Translations under genes and position numbers: made by a program
From: Actinokineospora pegani
Lineage (GTDB): Bacteria; Actinomycetota; Actinomycetes; Mycobacteriales; Pseudonocardiaceae
Assembly: GCF_009745975.1 (NCBI RefSeq)
Contig: NZ_WHOL01000098.1
Coordinates: 124,001 to 188,000, forward strand
Length of the DNA: 64,000 nt
Reading direction: 5' to 3'
Notes under the pieces: generated by a model
The model's database searches: none
What the model saw: the letters and a program-made list of their open reading frames with translations, nothing else
What the model was told of the DNA's origin: nothing
Part shown: positions 37,359-46,939 of the stretch, piece after piece
Layout of the letters: each line of letters opens with the position of its first letter
Numbering within the stretch: position 1 is the stretch's first letter

Positions 37359-40121
37359 TTGATCAAGGAGATCGGCGCCGCGGCGACCGTGATCGCCGGG
37401 GCGGTGGGCACCGCGGCGGCGTGGGGCCCGATCGCCGGGACGCTGGTGGGAGTCTGCGGGGCGGTGAGCGGGGTCGCGGCCAAGGTGTGGAAACGCCGCG
37501 AGGCCCGGGTGGTCGACCGGCTCGACAGGATGACCCGCCGCTACGCGCACACCTACCGCGAGTCCGTGCTGGCGGGTCTTCGGTTCATAGACCTCAAGGG
37601 GCTGGCCACCCTGGGCGTGGCCACCCCGGAGCTCGACGAGGTCTACGTCCAGGTCAGTCTGGTCCCCCAACCCGCACACCAGGTCGGCGGCGGCCTGATC
37701 GCGCACGTCGGCGCGGCGGCCAGGCACGACATCGGCGACTTCCTCGACCAGGACGCCCCGGCGCTGCTCGCTGTCATCGGCACCCCCGGCAGCGGCAAGA
37801 CGACCCTGTTGCGCCACACCGCCCGCCGCATCTGCACCGACCGCGGCCGCAAACGCCGCATCCCGGTCCTGCTCTACCTCCGCGACCACATCGACGCGGT
37901 CACCAGGGGCGTCGCGCTGCCCACCGTCGTCGCGGGCACCCTGCGCGACGAAGCGGCCCGCGTCCCACCCGGCTGGTTCGAGCAGCGCCTGCGCGCGGGT
38001 GACTGCGTCGTCCTGCTCGACGGCTTGGACGAGGTCGCCCGCCGCGAGGATCGGTTGACGGTGTCGTCCTGGGTCGAGCACCAGGCCCGCACCTACCCGG
38101 ACAACGACTTCGTCCTGACCTCGCGCCGCGGCGGGTACGAGGAGGCCCCTGTCGAGGGCGCACGCATCCTCGCCACCCGCCCTTTCACCCCCGGGCAGGT
38201 CAAGGAGTTCGTCCACACCTGGTACCGGGCCAGCGAGCGCATCACCACCGGCACGGTGGGCGACGATGTCGACCGTGCAGCGGCGACAGCGGCGGAGGAC
38301 CTGCTGAGCCGCCTGCGTGACGCCTCCGACCTCGACGAGCTGACCGCCAACCCGCTGCTGCTGACGATGATCGCCAACGTGCACAAGTACCGGGGCGCGC
38401 TCCCCGGCCGCCGCGTGGACCTCTACGCCGAGATCTGCCAGGTCATGCTGTGGCGCCGCCAAGAGGCGAAACGCTTGGACAGGGCCATTCCCGGCGACCG
38501 GTTGGAGGGCCTGCTGCGGGCCTTGGCGCACCGCCTGATGGTCGAGGGCGTCCGGGAGCTGCCCAAAGCGGCAGTCGTCGAGACCTTCACCCCGTTGCTG
38601 CGCCGCGTCTCCACCCAGATGACCGCCGAGGATGTCGTGGCCGACGTGTCGTCGAACGGCCTGCTAGTCGAGCGCGAGAACGATCGCTACGCCTTCGCGC
38701 ACCTGACGTTCCAGGAGTACCTGACCGCGGTGCACATCCGCGACAAGGCACTGGTGGCACTGCTCGTCGAGAACGCCGACAACCCGTGGTGGCGCGAAAC
38801 GACCTTGCTCTACACCGCCCTGGTGGACGCGGACGAGGTTGTGCGCGGTTGCTTGGCGCGGGGCACCGTGCCCGCCCTAATCCGCGCCTACGACTGTCTG
38901 GAGGACGGCGCCGACTTGGACGCGACCCTGCGCGCCGACCTGTGGGCGATGCTCGACAGCGCCCAGGACGGACGTCTCCCCCTGGACCAGCTGAGGCTGG
39001 TCGCGGGTGTGCTGCTCAGCCGCTACCTGCGCGACGCGGTCACGTTGCCCAGCGGGGCTCGATTGTGCCGATCGCCTGTCCCCGCCAACCTCTACCGGCT
39101 CTTCGAGCTGACTACCGCAGGAGTGACCCGCATGGCGCACAGCGCCGGCCCGGTGATCGGTATCGGCGACCAGCAGGCCGCGCAATTCTCCCGGTGGGCG
39201 GAGAGCACCCTCGGCGAGGGCATTCGGTTCCCCAGCATGCGCGAACTCGCCCGACCCGAAGCCGGGTGCGTGGCGGACAAGGACGTGTGGACGACAACCG
39301 GGTTGCGCAACGGCCACCCCGGCGAGCACCCGCACTGGGTGACGCAGTCAGCCCTGACCCCGATCCTCGAAACCGATCTGGTCAGGCTGATCCCGTTGAT
39401 CGCCGCGGTGGACGTCTGGAGCGCCCTCGTGTACTTGAGCGAGTCGCCAGACGACACCGCGCAGCACGTGCGGCTCTTCCGGGCCAGCAAGTGGGGTGTG
39501 TTCCACCGAACTCCGATGCCCAAGTCGAGGTTGACCGCCGACGAGGCCCGGATGTGGGCCGACCGGTGGCGGGGCGAGATCAGGGTGATGCTCCACCGCT
39601 TCCCGCCCGTGGTCTTCCTGGACGCCCGTGGGCCGGTGGGGATTCTCAGCACCTACGTGGGCAAGGCCCTCGCGGAAGCCTACGAGAAGGCCACCGCGCA
39701 CGCGGACAAGAGGGCCTTCACGGACTCACTGCTGAACTGCCTGCCCTTCACCCAGGGGGAGCGGGTGATGAACCCGGGGTCGGTGCTGCCCAGGTGGAAC
39801 CGGGTCAAGAGCCTGCTGGCCGAGTGGTCGGGCATGCCGCCTTGGGCGCAGCACGCGAGTCGTGAGCTGCGCCGCGCGAGTGTGGTCTTGCAGTCGCCAG
39901 GCAAGCTGCACCGCGAGGCCGCGTCGACGATCAGGGTCATGGCAGTCTGCCTCGCGGGCGAACGGGGGCTGGTCGAGCAGCACACGGCAGCATCATTGGA
40001 AGAGGTCATCTACGGGGCGACCATGCTCCACGAGCGTGCGGAGAGCAGGCGGCGCAGAAGCGAGGTCATCGTGCTGGTACAGGACGCAAAAGAGTCCCTT
40101 TTCGCCAGACCGCCCAGGTGA
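37359..40121 (+). CDS. NACHT-domain STAND NTPase, candidate bNACHT defence protein
   Basis: A 920-residue protein from TTG at 37359 (GAGGGGG 7 bp upstream). Residues 5-43 are a long Ala/Gly-rich hydrophobic stretch that could insert in the membrane. After a helical segment (FIDLKGL...LDEVYV, 76-98) comes a NACHT NTPase: Walker A GTPGSGKTT (141-149), Walker B CVVLLDGLDEV (216-226) and sensor FVLTSR. Winged-helix and helical parts follow (FAHLTFQEYLTAVHI). The C-terminal part from about 557 holds a segment (PVIGIGDQQAAQFSRW...IRFPSMRELARPE...WTTTGL) that faintly recalls formylglycine-generating-enzyme-like folds. Bacterial NACHT proteins protect against phage; that role is inferred. It overlaps hutI tail to tail by 56 bp. 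Confidence 0.85.
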   Translation: MIKEIGAAATVIAGAVGTAAAWGPIAGTLVGVCGAVSGVAAKVWKRREARVVDRLDRMTRRYAHTYRESVLAGLRFIDLKGLATLGVATPELDEVYVQVSLVPQPAHQVGGGLIAHVGAAARHDIGDFLDQDAPALLAVIGTPGSGKTTLLRHTARRICTDRGRKRRIPVLLYLRDHIDAVTRGVALPTVVAGTLRDEAARVPPGWFEQRLRAGDCVVLLDGLDEVARREDRLTVSSWVEHQARTYPDNDFVLTSRRGGYEEAPVEGARILATRPFTPGQVKEFVHTWYRASERITTGTVGDDVDRAAATAAEDLLSRLRDASDLDELTANPLLLTMIANVHKYRGALPGRRVDLYAEICQVMLWRRQEAKRLDRAIPGDRLEGLLRALAHRLMVEGVRELPKAAVVETFTPLLRRVSTQMTAEDVVADVSSNGLLVERENDRYAFAHLTFQEYLTAVHIRDKALVALLVENADNPWWRETTLLYTALVDADEVVRGCLARGTVPALIRAYDCLEDGADLDATLRADLWAMLDSAQDGRLPLDQLRLVAGVLLSRYLRDAVTLPSGARLCRSPVPANLYRLFELTTAGVTRMAHSAGPVIGIGDQQAAQFSRWAESTLGEGIRFPSMRELARPEAGCVADKDVWTTTGLRNGHPGEHPHWVTQSALTPILETDLVRLIPLIAAVDVWSALVYLSESPDDTAQHVRLFRASKWGVFHRTPMPKSRLTADEARMWADRWRGEIRVMLHRFPPVVFLDARGPVGILSTYVGKALAEAYEKATAHADKRAFTDSLLNCLPFTQGERVMNPGSVLPRWNRVKSLLAEWSGMPPWAQHASRELRRASVVLQSPGKLHREAASTIRVMAVCLAGERGLVEQHTAASLEEVIYGATMLHERAESRRRRSEVIVLVQDAKESLFARPPR

Positions 40122-41217
40122 GGGGGACGCCGGGGCGGTAGGCGAGGTGGGTGGCGCTGGGGGCGTCGAGGACTTGCAGGTCGGCGCGGGCCCCGGGGAT
40201 GAGGTGGCCCAGGTCGGGGCGGTGGAGGGACAGCGCCGGGGTTCGGGTGGCGGCGGTGAGGGCTTCGTCGATGGTCATGTGCATCTGGAGGACGGCCGTG
40301 GCGACGCAGTAGGGCATGGAGGTGGTGTAGGAGCTGCCGGGGTTGCAGTTGGTGGCCAGGGCGACTCGGGCGCCTGCGTCCAAGAGGGCGCGGGCGGGTG
40401 GGAGGGGTTGGCGGGTGCTGAGGTCGCAGGCGGGGAGGAGGGTCGCGACGGTGGTGGAGCTGGCGAGAGCGTCGATGTCCTGCGCGGTGAGGTGGGTGCA
40501 GTGGTCGGCGGAGGCGGCGTGGAGTTCGACGGCCAGTTGGACGCCGGGGCCGGGGGCGAGTTGGTTGGCGTGGACGCGGAGGCCCAGGCCCGCGGCAGCG
40601 GCGGCGGTGAGGACCTCGCGGGACTCGTCCGCGGTGAAGGCGCCGGTTTCGCAGAAGACGTCGGCCCAGCGGACGTGGGGGGCGACGGCGGTGAGCATGT
40701 CGCCCGCGGCGAGGGAGACGTAGTCGGGGGTGTCGGGAGGGGCGACGTGCGCGCCCAGGTAGGTGACCTCGTCGACCTGCTCGGCGGCGAGGCGGGCCAG
40801 GCGGAGCTCGTCGGCGACAGTGAGGCCATAGCCGGTTTTCGTCTCAAGGCAGGTGGTTCCTTGAGATGCCGCCTCGGCCACCAACCGGCGGAGGTTGGCG
40901 CGCAGCTCGTCGTCGGTGGCTGCGCGGGTGGCCTCGACGGTGGTCATGATGCCGCCCGCGGCGTAGGGCTTCCCGGCCATGCGCGCGCCGAACTCGGCGG
41001 AGCGGTCGCCCGCGAACAGCAGGTGGGTGTGCGAGTCGACCCAGCCGGGCAGCACCGCCCGGCCCTCGACGTCGACAGCCGTGTCGCAGTGGGGGGCGGA
41101 GGTGGCGGGGCCGACCCACTCGATCAGCTCCCCTTCCAGCACGAGGGCGGCGTTGTGCAGGGTGCCGAGGCCGCCTTGTGTTGTCAGCTCACCGATGCCG
41201 GTGATGAGGGTGCTCAT
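40066..41217 (-). CDS. hutI: Imidazolonepropionase
   Basis: A 383-residue zinc amidohydrolase that opens 4-imidazolone-5-propionate to N-formimidoyl-L-glutamate, step 3 of histidine catabolism. Metal and substrate residues appear in DSHTHLLFAGDRSAEF, ETKTGYGL, VHANQL and ALATNCNPGSS. The ATG at 41217 overlaps the hutF stop (ATGA); the GTG 6 bp upstream is less likely. It is the last gene of the hut operon. Its 3' end overlaps the convergent NACHT gene by 56 bp. Confidence 0.94.
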   Translation of the reverse strand: MSTLITGIGELTTQGGLGTLHNAALVLEGELIEWVGPATSAPHCDTAVDVEGRAVLPGWVDSHTHLLFAGDRSAEFGARMAGKPYAAGGIMTTVEATRAATDDELRANLRRLVAEAASQGTTCLETKTGYGLTVADELRLARLAAEQVDEVTYLGAHVAPPDTPDYVSLAAGDMLTAVAPHVRWADVFCETGAFTADESREVLTAAAAAGLGLRVHANQLAPGPGVQLAVELHAASADHCTHLTAQDIDALASSTTVATLLPACDLSTRQPLPPARALLDAGARVALATNCNPGSSYTTSMPYCVATAVLQMHMTIDEALTAATRTPALSLHRPDLGHLIPGARADLQVLDAPSATHLAYRPGVPLTWAVWRKGTLLRPVPAR

Positions 41218-42491
41218 GTCCACACCTGCGAGATCGCGTCCGCCAGAAGCCGCCCCACGTCGCCAAGCACGTGCTCACCGCCGCGCACCACGACCCGCCC
41301 GCCGATGACCACAGTGTCCACATCAGACGCCGAAGCCGACAGGACCGCTTGTTCTGGCAGCGATCCCGCTGTTCGCACCGAGTCCATCCGCACCGAGACG
41401 AAGTCCGCCACGGCGCCCGGGACCAGGCCGCCCTGCCAGCCCAGCGACGCGTACCCGGCCGTCGTCATGGCCGTCACCAGCTCTTGCGGACTCAACCGCC
41501 CGCGCGTCCCGCTGCGGAATCGCTCCCCGTGCTCCAACGCCCTGACCTCGGCGAACGGGTCGACCACGGCGTGTTGGTCGCTGCCGATCGACAGCCGCGC
41601 CCCGGCGTCGAGCAGCTCCCGCGCGGGTCCGTGCCCGTCGGCGAGGTCGCCCTCGGTGGTGGGGCAGAAGCAGGCGTTGTCGATCAGTACGAGGTCGGCC
41701 GGGGCCAGGTGGGTGGCGTGGACGGCGGTGGTGCGCGGGCCGAGCGCGCCCGCCTCGTGCAGGAGCTGCGTCGGGGTGCGCCCGTAGGCGGCCAGACAAG
41801 CCTCGTTCTCGGCGGGTTGTTCGGAGACGTGGACGTGCAACGGCCCGTCGAACTGGGCCACGACTGCCAGGTCTCCGCGTGGGACCGCCCGCACCGAGTG
41901 GATCGCCGCGCCGGTCCGAGCCATTTGCGGCGACTCAAGGACTGAGACACGGTCGAGCCAGGCCTGCGCTGTCCCGTCGGAGAATCGGCGCTGGACCGGG
42001 GACAGCGGCTCGCCGATTCCGCCCGCGAGGTAGCACGCGTCGAGCAGCGTCAGCCGCACGCCCGCCTCTCCCGCCGCCGCGATCAGCGCCTGGCCCATGG
42101 CGTTGGGGTCGTCGTAGGGGCCCGAAGCGCTGTGGTGCAGGTAGTGGAACTCGCCGACGGCGGTGTACCCGGCGAGGGCCATCTCGGCGTAGACCGCTCG
42201 TGCCAAGCGGAAGTAGGAGTCCGGGTCCAGCCGCGCGGCCAGCTCGTACATGCGCTCCCGCCACGTCCAGAACGTCCCGCCGTCCCCGTGGGTGCGCCCG
42301 CGCAGCACCCGGTGGAAGGCGTGGGAGTGCGCGTTGGCGATGCCGGGCAGGACCAGGCCCGGCAACGAAATCGCCCCATCGGGTGAACCCCGGCGAGAAC
42401 TTTCCAGCACCCCGCCAGCGACCTCCAAGAGAACGCCCTCCTCGATCCCGGAAGGAAGCCACGCCCATGGCGCCCAGTACCTGGCTGTCAC
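41214..42491 (-). CDS. hutF: Formimidoylglutamate deiminase
   Basis: A 425-residue amidohydrolase that converts N-formimidoyl-L-glutamate to N-formyl-L-glutamate and ammonia. Metal ligands are visible in NAHSHAFHR, HVHVSEQP, VHATHLAP and GSDQHAVVDPF. ACFCPTTEGDLADG is the typical HutF segment. The GTG start overlaps the stop of the M20 gene (GTGA). Its presence means that this organism uses the two-step route through formylglutamate rather than HutE/HutG formiminoglutamase. Confidence 0.93.
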   Translation of the reverse strand: MTARYWAPWAWLPSGIEEGVLLEVAGGVLESSRRGSPDGAISLPGLVLPGIANAHSHAFHRVLRGRTHGDGGTFWTWRERMYELAARLDPDSYFRLARAVYAEMALAGYTAVGEFHYLHHSASGPYDDPNAMGQALIAAAGEAGVRLTLLDACYLAGGIGEPLSPVQRRFSDGTAQAWLDRVSVLESPQMARTGAAIHSVRAVPRGDLAVVAQFDGPLHVHVSEQPAENEACLAAYGRTPTQLLHEAGALGPRTTAVHATHLAPADLVLIDNACFCPTTEGDLADGHGPARELLDAGARLSIGSDQHAVVDPFAEVRALEHGERFRSGTRGRLSPQELVTAMTTAGYASLGWQGGLVPGAVADFVSVRMDSVRTAGSLPEQAVLSASASDVDTVVIGGRVVVRGGEHVLGDVGRLLADAISQVWT

Positions 42492-43669
42492 TGAGCCAGC
42501 TCCGCCAGCACGTCCGCCAGCGCTCGCGCGCCCTCGGCGCAGTCCGCCTCCTCGGCGAACTCCTCCGGCGCGTGGCTGACCCCGGTCGGGTTGCGCACGA
42601 ACAGCATCGCCGTGGGCGCGTGCGCGGCGAGGACGCCCGCGTCGTGCCCGGCGCCGGTGGGCAGCACGGGGACGCCGCCGAGGGTGTCGACAAGTCGATC
42701 GCGCAACCCGACGTCGAAGGTCACGGGATCGCCGTAGGACTCCTCGGTGATCCCGACCGCGCAGCCCTCGTCGGCGGCGGCGCGGCACGCCGCCTCGGTG
42801 ATGGTGGCGACGAGGTCGCGGGTGCGCGGGGTGTCGTGGGCGCGCGCGTCGAGCCAGAGGTCGACGCTGGACGGGATGACGTTGGTGCCGCCGGGTGTCG
42901 GGACCAGGCGGCCGACGGTGGCCCGGGTGTCGTCCACGGCGGCCCGTCGAGCCGCGAGCACGGTCGCGGCGGCGGCGACCATCGGGTCGCGGCGGTCGCC
43001 CATCATCGTGGCGCCGGCGTGGTTGCCCTCGCCGGTGAACCGGAACCGCCAGCGGCCGTGCGCCAGGATCGACGACGCCACGCCCACCGGCGCGCCCAGG
43101 TCGACCAGCCCGCGCCCCTGCTCGACGTGCAACTCGACGAACACCCCGATCCGCCGCAACGCGCCCCCGTCCCGCCCCAGCCGGGCCGGGTCGAACCCGG
43201 ACGTCCGCACCGCCTCGGCCAACGAGACCCCGCCCGGGTCGGTCAACCGGCGCGCGGCGTCGGCGTCGAGCGCGCCGGTCAGCAGTCGCGACCCGAGGCA
43301 CGCGCTGCCGAACCGCCCGCCCTCCTCCTCGACGAACACGACCACGGCGAGCGGCCTGCCCGGCGTGAAACCCCTGCCCCGCAACAGGTCGATAGCCCGC
43401 AAGGCGGCAACAACGCCCAGCGGCCCGTCGAACGCGCCGCCGCCCGGCACCGAGTCGAGGTGGCTCCCGGTCACCACGGCGGACTCGCCCGGGGGACCCC
43501 ACCACGCCCACGTGTTTCCGTTGCGGTCGGTCTCCACGTCGAGCCCGCGCCGCTCGGCCTCCTCGGCGAACCACCGGCGCAGCTCCAGGTCCACACCGGA
43601 GAACCCGTGCCTGGCGAAGCCGCCCCGCCGGTCGACGCCGACCCCGGCGAGGTCCGCCAGGCCCGTCAC
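42488..43669 (-). CDS. M20 family amidohydrolase, probable N-formylglutamate deformylase role
   Basis: A 393-residue zinc peptidase of the allantoate amidohydrolase/N-carbamoyl-amino-acid hydrolase group. Metal ligands are in [25 protein letters not shown] and LHVEQGRGL, with the C-terminal His in [12 protein letters not shown]; the substrate segment is [11 protein letters not shown]. By sequence alone it would be called allantoate amidohydrolase. It sits between hutU and hutF with GTGA overlaps on both sides, and no hutG-type gene is present. Hydrolysis of N-formyl-L-glutamate to glutamate and formate is therefore inferred. Confidence 0.88.
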   Translation of the reverse strand: MTGLADLAGVGVDRRGGFARHGFSGVDLELRRWFAEEAERRGLDVETDRNGNTWAWWGPPGESAVVTGSHLDSVPGGGAFDGPLGVVAALRAIDLLRGRGFTPGRPLAVVVFVEEEGGRFGSACLGSRLLTGALDADAARRLTDPGGVSLAEAVRTSGFDPARLGRDGGALRRIGVFVELHVEQGRGLVDLGAPVGVASSILAHGRWRFRFTGEGNHAGATMMGDRRDPMVAAAATVLAARRAAVDDTRATVGRLVPTPGGTNVIPSSVDLWLDARAHDTPRTRDLVATITEAACRAAADEGCAVGITEESYGDPVTFDVGLRDRLVDTLGGVPVLPTGAGHDAGVLAAHAPTAMLFVRNPTGVSHAPEEFAEEADCAEGARALADVLAELAQ

Positions 43670-45321
43670 GGGCGCGCCGGGATGGTCAGGCCGGACGTCC
43701 GCGCCACCTCGGATGCCCGGTCGTACCCGGCGTCGACGTGGCGCAGGACGCCCATCGCCGGGTCGTTGGACAGCACCCGCTCGATCTTGGCGGCGGCCAG
43801 CGCCGTGCCGTCGGCGACGGTGACCTGGCCCGCGTGGATGCTGCGGCCCATGCCGACCCCGCCGCCGTGGTGGATGGACACCCAGGTGGCGCCGGAGGCG
43901 GTGTTGACCAGGGCGTTGAGCAGCGGCCAGTCGGCGATGGCGTCGGAGCCGTCGGCCATGGCCTCGGTCTCGCGGTGCGGCGAGGCCACCGAGCCGCAGT
44001 CGAGGTGGTCGCGGCCGATGACGACCGGGGCGGACAGCTCGCCGGAGGCCACCATCTCGTTGAACCGCAGGCCTGCCAGGTGCCGTTCGCCGTGCCCCAG
44101 CCAGCAGATGCGCGCCGGGAGGCCCTGGAACTCGACCCGCTCGCCCGCGAGCGCCATCCACCGGGCCAGGGACTCGTTGTGCGGGAACAGGTCCAGGATC
44201 GCCCGGTCGGTGGCGGCGATGTCGGCCGGGTCGCCGGACAGGGCCACCCAGCGGAACGGGCCCTTGCCCTCGCAGAACAGGGGGCGGATGTAGGCGGGCA
44301 CGAAGCCGGGGAAGTCGAAGGCACGTGCGCAGCCGCCGAGGTGGGCCTCGCCGCGCAGGGAGTTGCCGTAGTCGAAGACCTCGGCGCCCGCGTCCAGGAA
44401 GCCGAGCATGGCCTCGACGTGCTCGGCCATGGACTCGCGGGCGCGGTCGGTGAACTCGTCGGGCTTGTCCCGGGCGTAGTCGGCCCAGTCGGCGGGGTCG
44501 ACGCCGCGCGGGAGGTAGGCCAGCGGGTCGTGGGCGGAGGTCTGGTCGGTGACGATGTCGACGTCCACGGCTCGGCGCAGCAGCTCGGGCAGGATCTCGG
44601 CGGCGTTGCCGATGACGCCGACCGAAAGCGCTTGCCTGGCGCGCTTGGCCGCGGTGACGCGGGCGATCGCGTCGTCCAGGGAGTCGGCCACCTCGTCGAG
44701 GTAGCGGGTCTCGGCGCGGCGGCGGGCGCGGGCCGGGTCGACCTCGACGCAGAGGGCGGCGCCACCGTTCATCGTGATCGCCAGGGGTTGGGCGCCGCCC
44801 ATGCCGCCGAGCCCGGCGGTGACCGTGAGCGTTCCGGCCAGCGAGCCGCCGAAGCGCTTGGCGGCCACGGCGGCGAAGGTCTCGTAGGTGCCCTGCAGGA
44901 TGCCCTGGGTGCCGATGTAGATCCACGACCCGGCGGTCATCTGGCCGTACATGGTCAGCCCGGCGGCCTCCAGCCTGCGGAACTCCGGCCAGGTCGCCCA
45001 GTCGCCGACCAGGTTGGAGTTGGCGAGCAGCACGCGCGGGGCCCACTCGTGGGTGCGCAGCACGCCGATGGGCTTGCCGGACTGCACCAGGAGGGTTTCG
45101 TCGGCCGCCAGGGTGGTCAGCTCACGGGTGATGGCCTCGAAGCTGGCCCAGTCCCTGGCCGCCTTGCCGGTGCCGCCGTAGACGACCAGGTCGTCCGGGC
45201 GCTCGGCGACCTCGGCGTCGAGGTTGTTGTAGAACATCCGCAGCGCGGCCTCGGTCTGCCAGTTCCTCGCGGTGAGCCGGGTGCCGCGGGCGGCGCGGAC
45301 GGGACGGGGTCCGGGGGTCAC
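43666..45321 (-). CDS. hutU: Urocanate hydratase
   Basis: A 551-residue NAD-containing enzyme that hydrates urocanate to imidazolonepropionate. Typical segments are [18 protein letters not shown], the dinucleotide loop [22 protein letters not shown] and [18 protein letters not shown]. The GTG start overlaps the hutH stop (GTGA), and the C-terminus overlaps the M20 gene start. Length is normal. Confidence 0.96.
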   Translation of the reverse strand: MTPGPRPVRAARGTRLTARNWQTEAALRMFYNNLDAEVAERPDDLVVYGGTGKAARDWASFEAITRELTTLAADETLLVQSGKPIGVLRTHEWAPRVLLANSNLVGDWATWPEFRRLEAAGLTMYGQMTAGSWIYIGTQGILQGTYETFAAVAAKRFGGSLAGTLTVTAGLGGMGGAQPLAITMNGGAALCVEVDPARARRRAETRYLDEVADSLDDAIARVTAAKRARQALSVGVIGNAAEILPELLRRAVDVDIVTDQTSAHDPLAYLPRGVDPADWADYARDKPDEFTDRARESMAEHVEAMLGFLDAGAEVFDYGNSLRGEAHLGGCARAFDFPGFVPAYIRPLFCEGKGPFRWVALSGDPADIAATDRAILDLFPHNESLARWMALAGERVEFQGLPARICWLGHGERHLAGLRFNEMVASGELSAPVVIGRDHLDCGSVASPHRETEAMADGSDAIADWPLLNALVNTASGATWVSIHHGGGVGMGRSIHAGQVTVADGTALAAAKIERVLSNDPAMGVLRHVDAGYDRASEVARTSGLTIPARP

Positions 45322-46865
45322 AGGTGCCTCCTGGTGGCTTCCTCGGTGCGGCTGAGCAGGGCGCCGGAGCGGACCAGGGCCTCGGCGGCGGCGATCTCGG
45401 GGGCCAGGTGGCGGTCCGGGCCGGGCCCGGGGACGGTCTGGCGGAGCAGGTCGCGGGCGGCGCCCGTGGCCGAGGAGGGGGTGAGCGGGGCGCGCAGGTC
45501 CAAGGCGCGGGCGGCCGTGAGCAGTTCGACGGCCAGGACGGTGGTGAGGCCGTCGATGGCGCGGCGCAGCTTGCGGGCGGCCGACCAGCCCATCGACACG
45601 TGGTCCTCCTGCATGGCGCTGCTCGGGATGGAGTCGACCGAGGCGGGCGCGGCCAGGCGCTTGAGCTCGGAGACGACGGCGGCCTGGGTGTACTGGGCGA
45701 TCATGTGCCCGGAGTCGACGCCGGGGTCGGCGGCCAGGAACGGGGGCAGGCCGTGCGAGCGGGTGGCGTCGAGCATCCGGTCGGTGCGCCGCTCGGCCAT
45801 GCTGGCGACGTCGGCGACCGGGATGGCCAGGAAGTCCAGCACGTAGGCGACGGGGGCGCCGTGGAAGTTGCCGTTGGACTCGACCCGGCCGTCGGGCAGC
45901 ACCACGGGGTTGTCGATGGCGGCGGTCAGTTCGCGGTCGGCGACGGTCTCCGCGTGCGCGAGGGTGTCCCGGGCGGCGCCGTGCACCTGGGGGGCGCAGC
46001 GCAGCGAGTACGCGTCCTGGACGCGGGTGTCCTCCGGGCCGCGGTGGCTGGCGACGATGCCGGAGCCCGCGAGGAGCGCGGCGATCCTGGCGGCGCTGAC
46101 CGCCTGGCCGGGGTGTGGGCGCAGGGCTTGCAGGTCGGTGGCGAAGACCCGGTCGGTGCCCAGCAGCGCCTCGACGCTCATCGCGGCGGTCAGGTCGGCG
46201 GTGTCGAGCAGGGCGGCGAGGTCGGCCGCGGCGAGCGAGAGCATGCCGAGCATGCCGTCGGTGCCGTTGACCAGGGCCAAGCCCTCCTTCTCCGCCAGCA
46301 CGACCGGGGTGATGCCCGCCCGGCGCAGCGCTGTGCCCGCGGGGAACCGATCCCCCTCGGCGTTGTGCACCTCGCCCTCGCCCATCAGCGCGAGGGCGAT
46401 CGACGACAGCGGGGCGAGGTCGCCGGAGCAGCCCAGGGAGCCGAACTCGTGGACCACGGGGACGATCCCGGCGTTGAGCATCGCGGCGAGGGCCCGCGCG
46501 GTCTCGACGCGGACGCCGGTGCGGCCGGTGGCCAGGGTGCGCAGTCGCAGGAGCATCAGCGCTCGGACGACCTCCGGCTCGACCTCGGGGCCCGCGCCCG
46601 CCGCGTGCGAGCGGATGAGGGAGCGCTGGAGGTCGGTGCGGCGGTCCTGGGGGATGTGGCGGACGGCGAGGGCGCCGAAGCCGGTGGAGATGCCGTAGGT
46701 GGGGGTGGGGGCGTCGGCCAGCGCCTCGATGTGCGCGCGGGTGGCGGCGATCCCGGTCAGCGCCTCGGCGGTGAGCCGGACGGTCGCCGCGCCTCGGGCG
46801 ACCGCGACCACGTCTGAGCGGGTGAGGCCGCCGCCGTCGATCAGGACCTGCTCCATGTGGTCCAT
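45318..46865 (-). CDS. hutH: Histidine ammonia-lyase
   Basis: A 515-residue enzyme that deaminates L-histidine to urocanate, the first step of the pathway. The MIO cofactor site reads [13 protein letters not shown], with Cys146-Ser147-Gly148 in place of the common Ala-Ser-Gly. The catalytic Tyr loop is TYGISTGFG, and the product pocket segment is QEDHVSMGW. It is the first gene of the hut operon and is divergent from an IclR regulator. ATG 46865 is used; a second ATG at 46856 would also do. Confidence 0.95.
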   Translation of the reverse strand: MDHMEQVLIDGGGLTRSDVVAVARGAATVRLTAEALTGIAATRAHIEALADAPTPTYGISTGFGALAVRHIPQDRRTDLQRSLIRSHAAGAGPEVEPEVVRALMLLRLRTLATGRTGVRVETARALAAMLNAGIVPVVHEFGSLGCSGDLAPLSSIALALMGEGEVHNAEGDRFPAGTALRRAGITPVVLAEKEGLALVNGTDGMLGMLSLAAADLAALLDTADLTAAMSVEALLGTDRVFATDLQALRPHPGQAVSAARIAALLAGSGIVASHRGPEDTRVQDAYSLRCAPQVHGAARDTLAHAETVADRELTAAIDNPVVLPDGRVESNGNFHGAPVAYVLDFLAIPVADVASMAERRTDRMLDATRSHGLPPFLAADPGVDSGHMIAQYTQAAVVSELKRLAAPASVDSIPSSAMQEDHVSMGWSAARKLRRAIDGLTTVLAVELLTAARALDLRAPLTPSSATGAARDLLRQTVPGPGPDRHLAPEIAAAEALVRSGALLSRTEEATRRHL

Positions 46866-46911
46866 GACAGCGGTGCGGCGGCCGTGGCACGAGGGGAGAT
46901 CGGGTGTCTCC

Positions 46912-46927
46912 GTCTGGGATCTCAGAC
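46912..46927. promoter_or_regulatory. Near-palindrome between hutH and the IclR gene
   Basis: GTCTGGGATCTCAGAC is symmetrical at 14 of 16 positions and lies in the 74-bp divergent gap. It abuts TAGGGT (46928-46933), a TANNNT -10 box 6 bp before the IclR ATG. The position fits a site for the IclR protein that controls both genes. Confidence 0.55.
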
Positions 46928-46939
46928 TAGGGTGCGGCC

